A stretch of DNA of 43,186 bases, taken from contig CANOSM010000015.1 of NCBI GenBank assembly GCA_947569365.1, positions 1 to 43,186 of the forward strand. The letters are read 5' to 3'. The position numbers and the translations under genes are program-made. Shown piece after piece: positions 36,901-43,186 of the stretch. Numbering within the stretch: the first letter of the stretch is position 1; every line of letters starts with the position of its first letter. This DNA comes from an uncultured Clostridium sp. (GTDB taxonomy: Bacteria; Bacillota; Clostridia; TANB77; CAG-508). A model generated the notes under the pieces. That model did no database searches. It saw nothing but the letters and a program-made list of their open reading frames with translations, and had not been told where the DNA came from.

Positions 36901-39285
36901 AATTTTGTTTCAGGTAATTATGTAGTAAGATTTGAGTATGGTAATACAGCAATGACATTAAAATATAATGGACAGGACTATAAAAATACATCATACCAAC
37001 AAGATATAAAGAATCCTACTAAAGATGAAATTGATAAGGAATATAATGAAGACTTAAAAAATAATGATCAAAAAGATGAAAATAAATTTAGTCAAATAAC
37101 ATTAAACAATGAATGGCATGATTTAAGTGGAAGTACAAAAGAATTAATTAATGATGGAACAAGAGTATCAGATGCAAGAGATTACGAGGCAAGAAGATTA
37201 GATATAGCAAGTTATTCAAGAACAATTAATAATTCAATAGCCGAAGTATTAGCTACAGCAGATAGTAAAGAAACTAAAGAGTTATATAATGAATTATGCA
37301 AAATAATGTTTAATGATAAAGGTGAATTAATTGTAAATTATGGAACAGCATTAAAGAAGGTAACAGAAACAAATAAAGAACTAGAAAAATTTGTAAACAG
37401 TGATAATTATAAGGCATTAATAGCATTTGTAGCAATGGAAGCAAATACAGCAAAATTAAAGATTCAAATTGAAGAGCCTGAAAAACTAGATTTTGGACAA
37501 ACAAAGAAGAGTGTAAATGGAACATTTAAAATAAATACAAGTATTAGTTATGATAAGATATTAGAAACTTTAAGAAGTGATGCTGACGAAAGTACAAACA
37601 AAGATTATACAGTAAAAAATATTGACTTTGGTATAGAGAGAAGAGCAGATACAATAATTCAATTAGATAAATTCTTAACTCATATACAATTACAAAAAGA
37701 TAGTACAGCAATATTAGATGCAGATATAGATGAAAATGGAAATGTATCAGTAGCAAGAGCAGATAAGACATTAAATACAGATAAAATAGTATCAGTATCA
37801 GAATCTAATGGTGTTCAAGGTTTCAAATATATTAATATAGAGGAACAATACTTAAGAGATACTCAAGTAATACTTGATTATAAGATTAAAGTAACTAACA
37901 AGTCAGAAGTAGACTATTCTTCTGAAAAGGTAGTAGCTACTTATACACCAACTTTATTAAATGAGCTTATTGAAAAGTCAAATAGTACTTTAAAATCAGG
38001 TGAAGATATTAAGTATGGTGAATATATAGGATTATATTATTATACACATGATATATCAGCAGTAGGAAAAGATAAAGAAATAGCAGGAGGAAAATATATA
38101 GACAAAGATGTAAGAACTACAGTTGATCAATTAGTTGATTATGTAGATCCATCAACAAGTTTCGTTACTACAGCTACAGAGAATAATTATTGGCCAAGTG
38201 TTAATGCTACAAAAGAAGAATATAAGATTACAAATGGTCAAAGAGTTAATTACTTAAAAGGATTAATTTCTGATGATTCATATACAATGGAAGCAATAGA
38301 AAAAGACGGAGCTAAAACAAATAATTATTATTTACAAGATGATACAACAAAAGATAATATGTATATTTCAGAAACAAAGAATAATATAGCTATTTCAAAT
38401 AATAATCAGATAAACAAAGTAACAAAAGATAAAATAATACTTGAAAGAGGAGACAAGGGAGAAAGAAAGCTAACATATGAATTCAGAAATAAAGATGAAG
38501 CAAAAGAGACAGGAATAGAGAAACCAACTTCAAGTTATGTAGGAGATAGCAAAGTTACTACAGAAAGTATAAAGAAAGTATCAACAGAGAATGTATGGCA
38601 ATACATAAAAGATGTGGGAGAATCATATAAGGTAGATGTATATAATAAGGATTTAACTAGAGAACTAGAGACAATAAATCTAAAAGGGAAAGATGCCAAA
38701 GAATCAACAGCAGAAATAAATATAACAACTTCAATAAATACTGGAAATGGTACTAAGATAGATGATATGATTTATGATAACTTAGCAGAAGTACTAGTAT
38801 ACTCTAATTCAGTAGGTAGAAGAAGTATGGTTGCAATACCAGGTAATGCATTTGAAATAGCAAAACAAGTGGCAGAGGATGCAACTAAAGATGATGCAAG
38901 TCATAAATATGGTGGAGTATGGAATGCAGGACATAGTAGTAACAGCAAAAAGAATACAGAAATAATAAAAGATTTAGATGAAAAAGAAGTACAAGATTAT
39001 CAAAAAACAATGAGATATGCATTAAATACAAGAGATGCATTAAATACAAATACAGATAGTACTACAAGTGGAGTATTTATAGCAGAACTAGATAGTGATG
39101 CAGCAGATTTTGTAACATTTACAGAACCAACAGGTTTAAATTATGCAATACAACAGCAAAATAAAATTATAATGATCATGTTGATAGCATTAGTAATATT
39201 AGCAACTGGAATAATTATAATAACAATTAAAGTAGTAATGGCAAAGACAACAGATAATATAACAATAGAAAGTACAAAAGAATAA
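30958..39285 (+). CDS. Giant surface protein B2 (Cna-B/SdrD domains, intact paralogue of B1)
   Basis: A 2,775-residue exported protein. The signal peptide is about residues 1-34 (LVLIILAMLSITII, ending VYA-D). The N-terminal domain shared with B1 contains AVQYAWWAVAHVNEG. Residues about 480-1140 are not found in B1: beta domains, a Ser/Gly linker (about 868-898), a run of Asp near 923, and two Cna-B-type domains (VVKQWEDNLKTN near 930, IKGEKTWDDDENKEG near 1042). SdrD-like blocks shared with B1 start near 1161 (IAGMVWEDKETAKKG) and 1889 (INGAVWEDDLTEQ). A membrane helix at about 2734-2760 precedes a short polar tail. Cna-B domains often form isopeptide-stabilised stalks, so a long surface fibre is likely. 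AAGGGGGTGAT lies before the ATG, inside A2. Confidence 0.87.
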   Translation: MGRIKRVFKSLVLIILAMLSITIINKGLGKIVYADKTIIKNSASPTNFPESLPAYITYEDLISRYNLLCVGKGIGLPGYGSTSVKSGSHSTHTTDQGKDTGKLTVGDLGTQTVFAGKGYTDLVDTTSKTYGYYTEATPYKATPAEAYILANLNDNVPGNGVKYKVTDKVYTGKIEENEFINIKNSDGEKTEKIYITSYNTSDEPTGYAAKRGDKYYVVETESTGGDGNYSAVQYAWWAVAHVNEGRILADNSLAQEARHFESYIKSLGYTGSSKDQVKDGITNDVGVVERDIVTDEAGEFKISYPIKTEYKDAEVRFNQEKNKYIIGPFNINYTRDIAKFGDRPTVDFAGITSSTLQGKFKTKNAKGEVVEEVKTIDFGSHYNFVYEHSHQEYRKKNPNWTIDTDVSYPYPYDNEKFYIELDYLEDLVSLTNLKFDFHYLNGGGSYEVLHGSYLIIQWKAINTGITAAGTGLEAYTQNAKATLLNFTNTSAEWNLEKVANIRKGNEEITLKSTNVARMKVSNVRNGLKEGEGKVTGLENVKIDGKNVSKDYINFSSKVKMDGDKINITINLNKKVGDEYIIKPQTIEAYPVERDKKSLYFSGKTKVSFNAQKGLMGGNVSGTIDIKYECLNKLSDFINDGNITMKALKPTVGLTLGSGSNPGVTMKKAGFLQDEEYYQIKIHNATTVDGKAGHSKNYTESSSTKHLRVISFKQSFLCEANIWINIDVPKFELENNSINLNSNTQKVIFYNACKANVGKGPGIKGKDGALKLPKKLSATIDKSKVDSDLGDSFKVDSSGGKNSSMDGYIFANGWGWHQIGEEVVGLNITGGNTISGLTATITANISDKGGNTSKLTINYKSSGTAIEDSTETGSGSEGSSGSGSSSSTEGGSSSTPITETIEGALLPVSATANKAQPHTILTGDDDDDDNESITVVKQWEDNLKTNIDGKTEELVPVEITVRLYKNGKPTDKTAKLNESNKWTHTFKNLPKIKGMYTAKEIGSKIKIKGTEKIATDIFFKVSTSVDGKVVTIKNSIGKPKNEKVTIKGEKTWDDDENKEGKRPEKATVTLYKNGNKTSETREVSAKNNWKYEFKDLTKYDDKGEEIIYTVVETDVHGYTATYDGYNIRNISIRKTEIERGGAWISDHTVSEEFWKGDFEIDLTTSIAGMVWEDKETAKKGEELSANGIYKKDEDKDIPLSKIEVKIWKVVYEKKTEGGITKYEEVTKGVYARKLADAYKTKQVSEGGSVKLADKINFSSDKKSERLYTSSEDKNIGKYRAYLNVPSIQGLDTKKYKVSYDVEFLYDGQTYEVTEYLASTGEKNTAKKVEKFESTSNATRDDASKPKKMDYSAYKNDSYAIETYKERSEFDSKFTDIHGYNTYDKESEDTGAIDKEGNGKTKGKTTKADLEYNRKEISIKDESDSKVDGNKEKRSESILITKDNDGYVLDKFKMKARTSTAGLLLPYEDLVHVEDKKEDIPLDYIDTKESGKYTYYKPINEYFSQINLGLVQRNETDVAVTQDLYKAGVVVNQDELTYKYNTLVDLENAEYSDRLNMLLDMQATNVNYELGLYASDFYYRSDVYKAENKTITKNILYKEKKASELRLFASYRISVYNDSRNQDVSINRLSDYYDSSFTLVNDNIKANLKDENGITKEKVIAEPSYYRIYAPLAKSPRYKYNKTEDIAESDKLLRATEKETKAKTGTVHWKTTKITKQVGEGESKGTYNKMYTDTFTSVGKDGKYTTNELTLHPGEKIEIFVSFEVDHDGYSNIVKKSDSDSSAYGETKEEKDKERKDLLGNKNSVAEVSSYSVYYTKDSLKKNNNVAYKAGEISGKVDKDSAPDNINFNKTEEVTIGEKKYTVLSKEYFDDDTESAPIFRIYLRDYKDKEREINGAVWEDDLTEQVKDESTNTKTGNGKLDEDKNKVAGATVTLVEKIKISDKDNPDDITEYEYVWPDNAFGTGIPNYTSVTMSDKNGNYNFKNFVSGNYVVRFEYGNTAMTLKYNGQDYKNTSYQQDIKNPTKDEIDKEYNEDLKNNDQKDENKFSQITLNNEWHDLSGSTKELINDGTRVSDARDYEARRLDIASYSRTINNSIAEVLATADSKETKELYNELCKIMFNDKGELIVNYGTALKKVTETNKELEKFVNSDNYKALIAFVAMEANTAKLKIQIEEPEKLDFGQTKKSVNGTFKINTSISYDKILETLRSDADESTNKDYTVKNIDFGIERRADTIIQLDKFLTHIQLQKDSTAILDADIDENGNVSVARADKTLNTDKIVSVSESNGVQGFKYINIEEQYLRDTQVILDYKIKVTNKSEVDYSSEKVVATYTPTLLNELIEKSNSTLKSGEDIKYGEYIGLYYYTHDISAVGKDKEIAGGKYIDKDVRTTVDQLVDYVDPSTSFVTTATENNYWPSVNATKEEYKITNGQRVNYLKGLISDDSYTMEAIEKDGAKTNNYYLQDDTTKDNMYISETKNNIAISNNNQINKVTKDKIILERGDKGERKLTYEFRNKDEAKETGIEKPTSSYVGDSKVTTESIKKVSTENVWQYIKDVGESYKVDVYNKDLTRELETINLKGKDAKESTAEINITTSINTGNGTKIDDMIYDNLAEVLVYSNSVGRRSMVAIPGNAFEIAKQVAEDATKDDASHKYGGVWNAGHSSNSKKNTEIIKDLDEKEVQDYQKTMRYALNTRDALNTNTDSTTSGVFIAELDSDAADFVTFTEPTGLNYAIQQQNKIIMIMLIALVILATGIIIITIKVVMAKTTDNITIESTKE

Positions 39286-39303
39286 TAAGTTATATTAAAA
39301 TAA

Positions 39304-39342
39304 TAAATAGGAGATGAATAAGTTTCATTTCCTATTTTTTTA
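39304..39342 (+). terminator. Terminator of the A2-B2 operon
   Basis: AATAGGAGATGAA and TTCATTTCCTATT pair with one mismatch around a short loop and are followed by a T-run. It lies about 20 bases after the B2 stop. Confidence 0.8.
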
Positions 39343-39557
39343 ATGTGAGAATATTATAGTATGATTTCAAAATAGAGTAATTACTGATTATTTAGTATTA
39401 ATAAAGGTATTTATAGAATTATTCTAGTAATTTTAAATAATAATCAAAATTTTGTTAATTATTTTTATAAAATAAGCATATAATTTGATAAAATGTTTAA
39501 AATATTTAATAAAATATTCAATATTTATTGAATTTTAGGAGGGGCAGGTGTATAATT

Positions 39558-40856
39558 ATGGTACAAAAAATAATAAACATATGGAGTGGAAATATGAATA
39601 TTAAAAGAATTAAAATTGATGGATTTAAGAATCTAAAAAATATTGATTTAACTTTAAATAATATTACTAGTTTATTGTCTATCAATAGTTATGGAAAGAC
39701 TAATACATTAACTGCTTTAAAGTTTGGATTTGATTTTATTATTTCTAATAATGAGGAAAAACTGAATCAAATGACATATTTTCAAGGAATTCCGATTAAT
39801 AAGTATAATCTAACAAATACTTTTTCATTTGAAATAGAGTCAGAATTAAAAAATGAGGAAATTATTTATGGTTATTCTTTTTTATGGGAAAGAAATAAAA
39901 CGAAACCTAGAATTATAAAGGAATATTTAAAAATTAAAGAGCCTAGTGAGTCTCAAAAATATACTTCTTATATTAATAGAGAAAATAATGAAGCTTTTTA
40001 TAAATCATCAAAAACAGGGGCATGCAATAAACCAATTTCAATAGAAGATAATGGATTAATTTTAAATAAGATTCAAGCATATGATGATTTATTTTATATA
40101 AATATTATTAGTAATTTGAACAAATTAAAGATTTTTATAGATCATGATTTCGATGCCATAATACCATTTAATATGAAACCAATATTTAATGATCAACCTT
40201 TTGATTACGATTTAAATAGAAATAATAATATTCCAACTATTTTATATGATATTCGAAGAAAAAGAAGAGAAAGATATAATTTAATAATTAATACTTTTAA
40301 AGATATTTTTCCATCGATAGAAGAAATAGATGTGGTGGAGATTCCTGTAGTTTTAGATAGAAATAAAGATAATATTGAGACATCAAAAGTAGCTGGAAAA
40401 TTTTATGCTCTAATAGCAAAAGATAAAAATTTAGCTAGACAAATTGAATTTCGTAATATGTCAGATGGTGCAAGAAGAATTTTAAAAATACTTACAAATT
40501 TAGAATTAGCATCAAACCAAGAGTGTTCTATTATAGCTATTGAGGAACCAGAGAATTCATTAAATCCTAAAGTCCTACAACAATATTTAATTGCCTTAAA
40601 CAGTTTCGCTAAAAATATAAAAATAATTATTACAAGTCATTCTCCTTATCTAATAAATTATATAGATCCTACTTACATTTATGTTGGATTACCAAATGAT
40701 AAAGGTATTGCAACATTTTCTAAGATAAAAGATAAATCAGTAAATAAATTAATGAACGATGCAAATGATTTAGACTTATATGTAGGCGATTATATTTTTG
40801 ATTTGATGAGTGGAGATAATAATGATTTAGAAACACTAATTAAATATATGGAATAA
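39558..40856 (+). CDS. AAA-family ATPase of an abortive-infection-like pair
   Basis: An ABC/SMC-like ATPase of the AAA_15/AAA_21 type found in OLD, AbiL and PARIS-like defence systems. Visible features are the N-terminal strand IKRIKIDGFKNLKNI and a Walker A-like loop SINSYGKTNT (residues 41-50 from this start). Further on are a signature-like MSDGARRIL near 300, Walker B IIAIEEPENSLNP near 325, and an H-loop IIITSHSPYLINY. The first Gly of Walker A is replaced by Ser, while GKT is kept. Three in-frame starts exist (39528, 39558, 39594). I chose 39558, with AGGTG 7 bases before it; 39594 after GGAGTGG is nearly as good. TATAAT at 39479-39484 may be its -10 box. The partner nuclease-like gene follows after 6 bases. 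Confidence 0.8.
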   Translation: MVQKIINIWSGNMNIKRIKIDGFKNLKNIDLTLNNITSLLSINSYGKTNTLTALKFGFDFIISNNEEKLNQMTYFQGIPINKYNLTNTFSFEIESELKNEEIIYGYSFLWERNKTKPRIIKEYLKIKEPSESQKYTSYINRENNEAFYKSSKTGACNKPISIEDNGLILNKIQAYDDLFYINIISNLNKLKIFIDHDFDAIIPFNMKPIFNDQPFDYDLNRNNNIPTILYDIRRKRRERYNLIINTFKDIFPSIEEIDVVEIPVVLDRNKDNIETSKVAGKFYALIAKDKNLARQIEFRNMSDGARRILKILTNLELASNQECSIIAIEEPENSLNPKVLQQYLIALNSFAKNIKIIITSHSPYLINYIDPTYIYVGLPNDKGIATFSKIKDKSVNKLMNDANDLDLYVGDYIFDLMSGDNNDLETLIKYME

Positions 40857-40862
40857 TAGAAT

Positions 40863-41489
40863 ATGAAGAAATGTATGGTAATATATACAGAAGATGAAAC
40901 GGATGAGGAATTTTATAATAAAGTATTAAATAATATAAAAAATAAAATATCAGATAAAAAATTCAAAGTTGATGTATTAAAAAGGTTTTGTATAATTGGA
41001 ATTGCAAAGTTTCAGAAAAAATTATTAAATAAATTAAAAAAAGAAATTGTTAAAAATTATTCAAAAGATTATGAAATAATAGTAGTTCTTTGTTATGATA
41101 CTGATGTATTTGAATTTGGAACATATCCTCCTATTAATAGAAAGAAACTTGAAACTGAACTAAAAGATAATGGAGCTTCTAGAGTAATTCATATAAAAGC
41201 TAATAGAACTATTGAAGACTTCTTTATGTATGATATTGACGGGATAGTGAAATTTCTAAAGATACGCAAACCAAAAAACTTAAAAGGCTTAACAGGACTA
41301 GAGAAATTAGAGAAATTATTTTTAAAAGCAAATAGGATATACCAAAAAGGTTATAAATGCGCAGGATTTATAGATTCGCTAGATATGAATATTATATTCC
41401 AAAATATATGTAATGAGATAAAACCACTTTGTGTACAATTAGGATTAGATATAAATTGTAATTATTGTAAAAGAGATATTTCTGAATAA
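40863..41489 (+). CDS. TOPRIM-like protein partnered with the ATPase
   Basis: A 208-residue protein with a TOPRIM-type metal site. The glutamate motif is IYTEDETDEEFY (Glu10), the Asp-x-Asp motif is VVLCYDTDVFEF (Asp79, Asp81), and a further conserved acidic segment is NRTIEDFFMYD (Glu118). TOPRIM proteins paired with an AAA ATPase occur in AbiL (RloB-like), PARIS (AriA/AriB) and related phage-defence systems, where this subunit is the nuclease effector or a component. The gene follows the ATPase by 6 bases with no strong ribosome binding site of its own, consistent with translational coupling. The exact family cannot be settled by eye. Three cysteines near the C-terminus (CNYC and an earlier one) may be structural. 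Confidence 0.72.
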   Translation: MKKCMVIYTEDETDEEFYNKVLNNIKNKISDKKFKVDVLKRFCIIGIAKFQKKLLNKLKKEIVKNYSKDYEIIVVLCYDTDVFEFGTYPPINRKKLETELKDNGASRVIHIKANRTIEDFFMYDIDGIVKFLKIRKPKNLKGLTGLEKLEKLFLKANRIYQKGYKCAGFIDSLDMNIIFQNICNEIKPLCVQLGLDINCNYCKRDISE

Positions 41490-41556
41490 TATATAAGAGA
41501 ATTTAAAAAATAAAATGTTTGTATGTTTTTATTTATTATAAAAATTCAGGTATATA

Positions 41557-41565
41557 TGTTATAAT
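41557..41565 (+). promoter_or_regulatory. Extended -10 promoter element
   Basis: TGTTATAAT at 41557-41565 is a perfect extended -10 (TG, one base, TATAAT), about 32 bases before the next start codon. No good -35 is visible, which is common for extended -10 promoters. It suggests that the last two genes are transcribed independently of the ATPase-TOPRIM pair. Confidence 0.55.
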
Positions 41566-41597
41566 TTAATTATTAAGTCTTATATAAAGAGGGAAAA

Positions 41598-42623
41598 ATG
41601 AAGATAAGTGATATAGATAAAGATTTAGAGAATATTATTTATTATTTAGATGATAATGGATTTAAACCTTATTCATCTTGTGATGGAGTAGAAGCAAATC
41701 ATCAAAATCCTAAAAGTGTTAATTATGCTTATATTGCATTTTTAAAAAGTCCAAAAATTACTAATCTAATGTCTGCATTTTTAAAGGATAAAGATAAATT
41801 CTGTATTTCTATTGAAAGTGAGAATCATCTAAAGCCATATGAATCATGGGGGAATATAATATCAGGTAATACTTATAATGTTTCTTTTAAAAATAATACT
41901 GGTGAAAATACAAAGAATTTTGAAAATATTATTAAGGATGTAATAGAAGAAAAAGGGAATATTTCAGTTGAAGACAAAATAAAACTAGATACATTAGATA
42001 AAGTTTTAGAAGAAACCTCAGATTGTGATTTATGTTTCAAAATATGTCTTAATGGACATTATGCACCGTATATGAAAAGGAATGAAAAAATTAACTTTTT
42101 AGAAGTTTCAACAAAGATAGGGGAAGAAAGAAGAGAGGGAAATATAAGTATACATACAGAAAGAGATATGAATGTTTTATCAGATATATTATCTGATAAA
42201 TACAATTTACCTAAAAAGATAGATGATTTTAATGAAAAATATATAGAGACTGAATTTATAGTGCCAAGTTATGATAAAAGTAGTTGTTTTATTTACTTTA
42301 CTGATGAACATTTTACTCAAATATTAGAGCAAATTCAATATATAAAGCAAGTAGAACATACTTTACCAACTTTTGAAGGAAAAGAATGGGTGGGTAGTGA
42401 TGAAGATCTTGTTAATGAAATATATGATGATGATATATTTGATTTAGAAGATGACAGCTATACTATAGATGAAGATGAATTTTATGGAAAACAAGAAGAA
42501 ACGCCATTGGAACAAAAAGAAAAGGAATTAAATAGATTAGAGAAAGAAGAAAAGCAAATTAAAGAACTTGAGCAAATGATAAATAAGTATAGCTCAAAAG
42601 GTGATAATACTATAGGGGAGTAA
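41598..42623 (+). CDS. Hypothetical protein with acidic C-terminus
   Basis: A 341-residue protein, probably cytoplasmic, with no signal peptide or membrane helix. The first 110 residues contain the segments YLDDNGFKPYSSCDGVEANH and AYIAFLKSPKITNLMSAFL. A middle domain has CDLCFKICLNGHYAPYMKRN. Around residues 270-300 there is a strongly acidic stretch (IYDDDIFDLEDDSY), followed by a Glu/Lys coiled coil to the end. I have an impression of similar uncharacterised proteins in Clostridia but cannot name a domain. It has its own extended -10 promoter and GAGGG ribosome binding site. The next gene starts 8 bases after its stop, so the two form an operon. Confidence 0.7.
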   Translation: MKISDIDKDLENIIYYLDDNGFKPYSSCDGVEANHQNPKSVNYAYIAFLKSPKITNLMSAFLKDKDKFCISIESENHLKPYESWGNIISGNTYNVSFKNNTGENTKNFENIIKDVIEEKGNISVEDKIKLDTLDKVLEETSDCDLCFKICLNGHYAPYMKRNEKINFLEVSTKIGEERREGNISIHTERDMNVLSDILSDKYNLPKKIDDFNEKYIETEFIVPSYDKSSCFIYFTDEHFTQILEQIQYIKQVEHTLPTFEGKEWVGSDEDLVNEIYDDDIFDLEDDSYTIDEDEFYGKQEETPLEQKEKELNRLEKEEKQIKELEQMINKYSSKGDNTIGE

Positions 42624-42631
42624 AAAAATAG

Positions 42632-43033
42632 ATGGTAGAAAATGAGAAAGAAAAATCATTAATAAAAGTCAGTAAAAAAGATAATATCTTCTCGAAAATA
42701 TTTTATTTTATTAAAAGCTTTTTTAAAAAACAAAATAAGGATACTGATATAATTACAAGGGAAAGTGTTAGCGAATCAAGAGATGATACTAAAGAAGAGA
42801 CGTTTGAAAGCTATATTAAAAATATAGAGACTAAAGAAAATAAATTATTAAAATTACAAAAGTTATATCGTAATGGAGAAATAAAAGAGGAGAATTTAAC
42901 GGCTATACAAATAAAAGATTTATGTGATTTATATGATAGACAAATTGAAAGTTTAAAAAGGTCTAATGAATATAGAAAACAGAGACTTTTAATAAATAAA
43001 CAGAATTTTATACAAAAAAATGTGACAAAATAA
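42632..43033 (+). CDS. Hypothetical coiled-coil protein
   Basis: A 133-residue highly charged protein. The N-terminal part has a short amphipathic stretch (IFSKIFYFIKSFFKKQNK) that could touch the membrane. Residues about 65-130 form a helical region with KLLKLQKLYRNGEIKEENL and LCDLYDRQIESLKRSNEYR. I do not recognise a named family; such tails occur in small proteins of mobile elements and prophages, but no integrase or phage gene is visible here. The ribosome binding site is weak (GGGGAG about 14 bases upstream). A terminator follows closely. Confidence 0.6.
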   Translation: MVENEKEKSLIKVSKKDNIFSKIFYFIKSFFKKQNKDTDIITRESVSESRDDTKEETFESYIKNIETKENKLLKLQKLYRNGEIKEENLTAIQIKDLCDLYDRQIESLKRSNEYRKQRLLINKQNFIQKNVTK

Positions 43034-43058
43034 TATATGAATTAAGAGCATATTATTT

Positions 43059-43116
43059 AAAAAAGTGATTTTACCACGAAAAAAGTAATAAAGAACGTGA
43101 TTAAATCACTTTTTTA
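43059..43116 (+). terminator. Terminator after the last operon
   Basis: AAAAAGTGATTT and AAATCACTTTTTT form a 12-bp stem, extended inside by CACG/CGTG, followed by T-rich sequence. The remaining 70 bases to the window edge contain nothing that I can support. Confidence 0.75.
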
Positions 43117-43186
43117 TACTATAGGAAAGTTCTACTTTTATGATAAGAAAAAATTAAAAACACTTGCGAACATATGTACTATATGA

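Noticed and set aside
39558..43033. Prophage or integrative element at the right end
   Set aside because: No integrase, portal, capsid or relaxase gene and no attachment-site repeats are visible.

Overview
The window is strongly AT-rich, with A/T-ending codons, AGA for arginine and GGAGG-type ribosome binding sites. Its left third is a cell-shape operon of the Clostridia type (DUF4321, radC, mreB, mreC, mreD, PBP2/mrdA, minC). Together these suggest a low-GC Firmicute, most likely an uncultured Clostridia-class bacterium. I cannot name a species.

Layout: (1) 1-838, the end of a membrane-protein gene and an unrecognised minus-strand gene. (2) 1011-7483, the elongation/division operon from a clear TTGAAA-17-TATAAT promoter to a terminator after minC; no minD follows. 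(3) 7826-8700, three small overlapping minus-strand genes of unknown function. (4) 9014-39285, about 30 kb of giant secreted or membrane-anchored surface proteins in the order A1-B1, C, A2-B2. A1/A2 and B1/B2 are paralogues; C carries MucBP-like repeats. All have an N-terminal export or anchor segment, and each complete protein ends in a C-terminal transmembrane segment without an LPXTG motif. A minus-strand tRNA gene with an odd structure lies between C and A2. (5) 39558-43033, a two-gene AAA-ATPase plus TOPRIM module resembling abortive-infection systems, followed by two unrecognised genes.

The most striking observation is in A1 and B1. Each is split into two overlapping frames that need a +1 shift to be joined, whereas paralogues A2 and B2 are intact. 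Both breaks fall at the same 9-mer, read as AAA CGG TTC in the incoming frame. Skipping the C of CGG (AAA-c-GGT) restores a gap-free alignment with the intact paralogue in both genes. By my manual scan these are also the only two in-frame CGG codons in roughly 13,000 codons of this window. This looks like programmed +1 frameshifting at a hungry or unassigned CGG codon, used twice in one operon. It would decide whether two surface proteins end as soluble fragments or as membrane-anchored full-length proteins. A shared sequencing or assembly artefact at this motif is the main alternative.

How the genes work together: the first operon builds the lateral wall (MreBCD with PBP2) and positions division (MinC). 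The large surface genes are arranged as translationally linked A-B pairs that probably form a cell-surface fibre or adhesion layer. The right-hand module is likely an accessory defence island.
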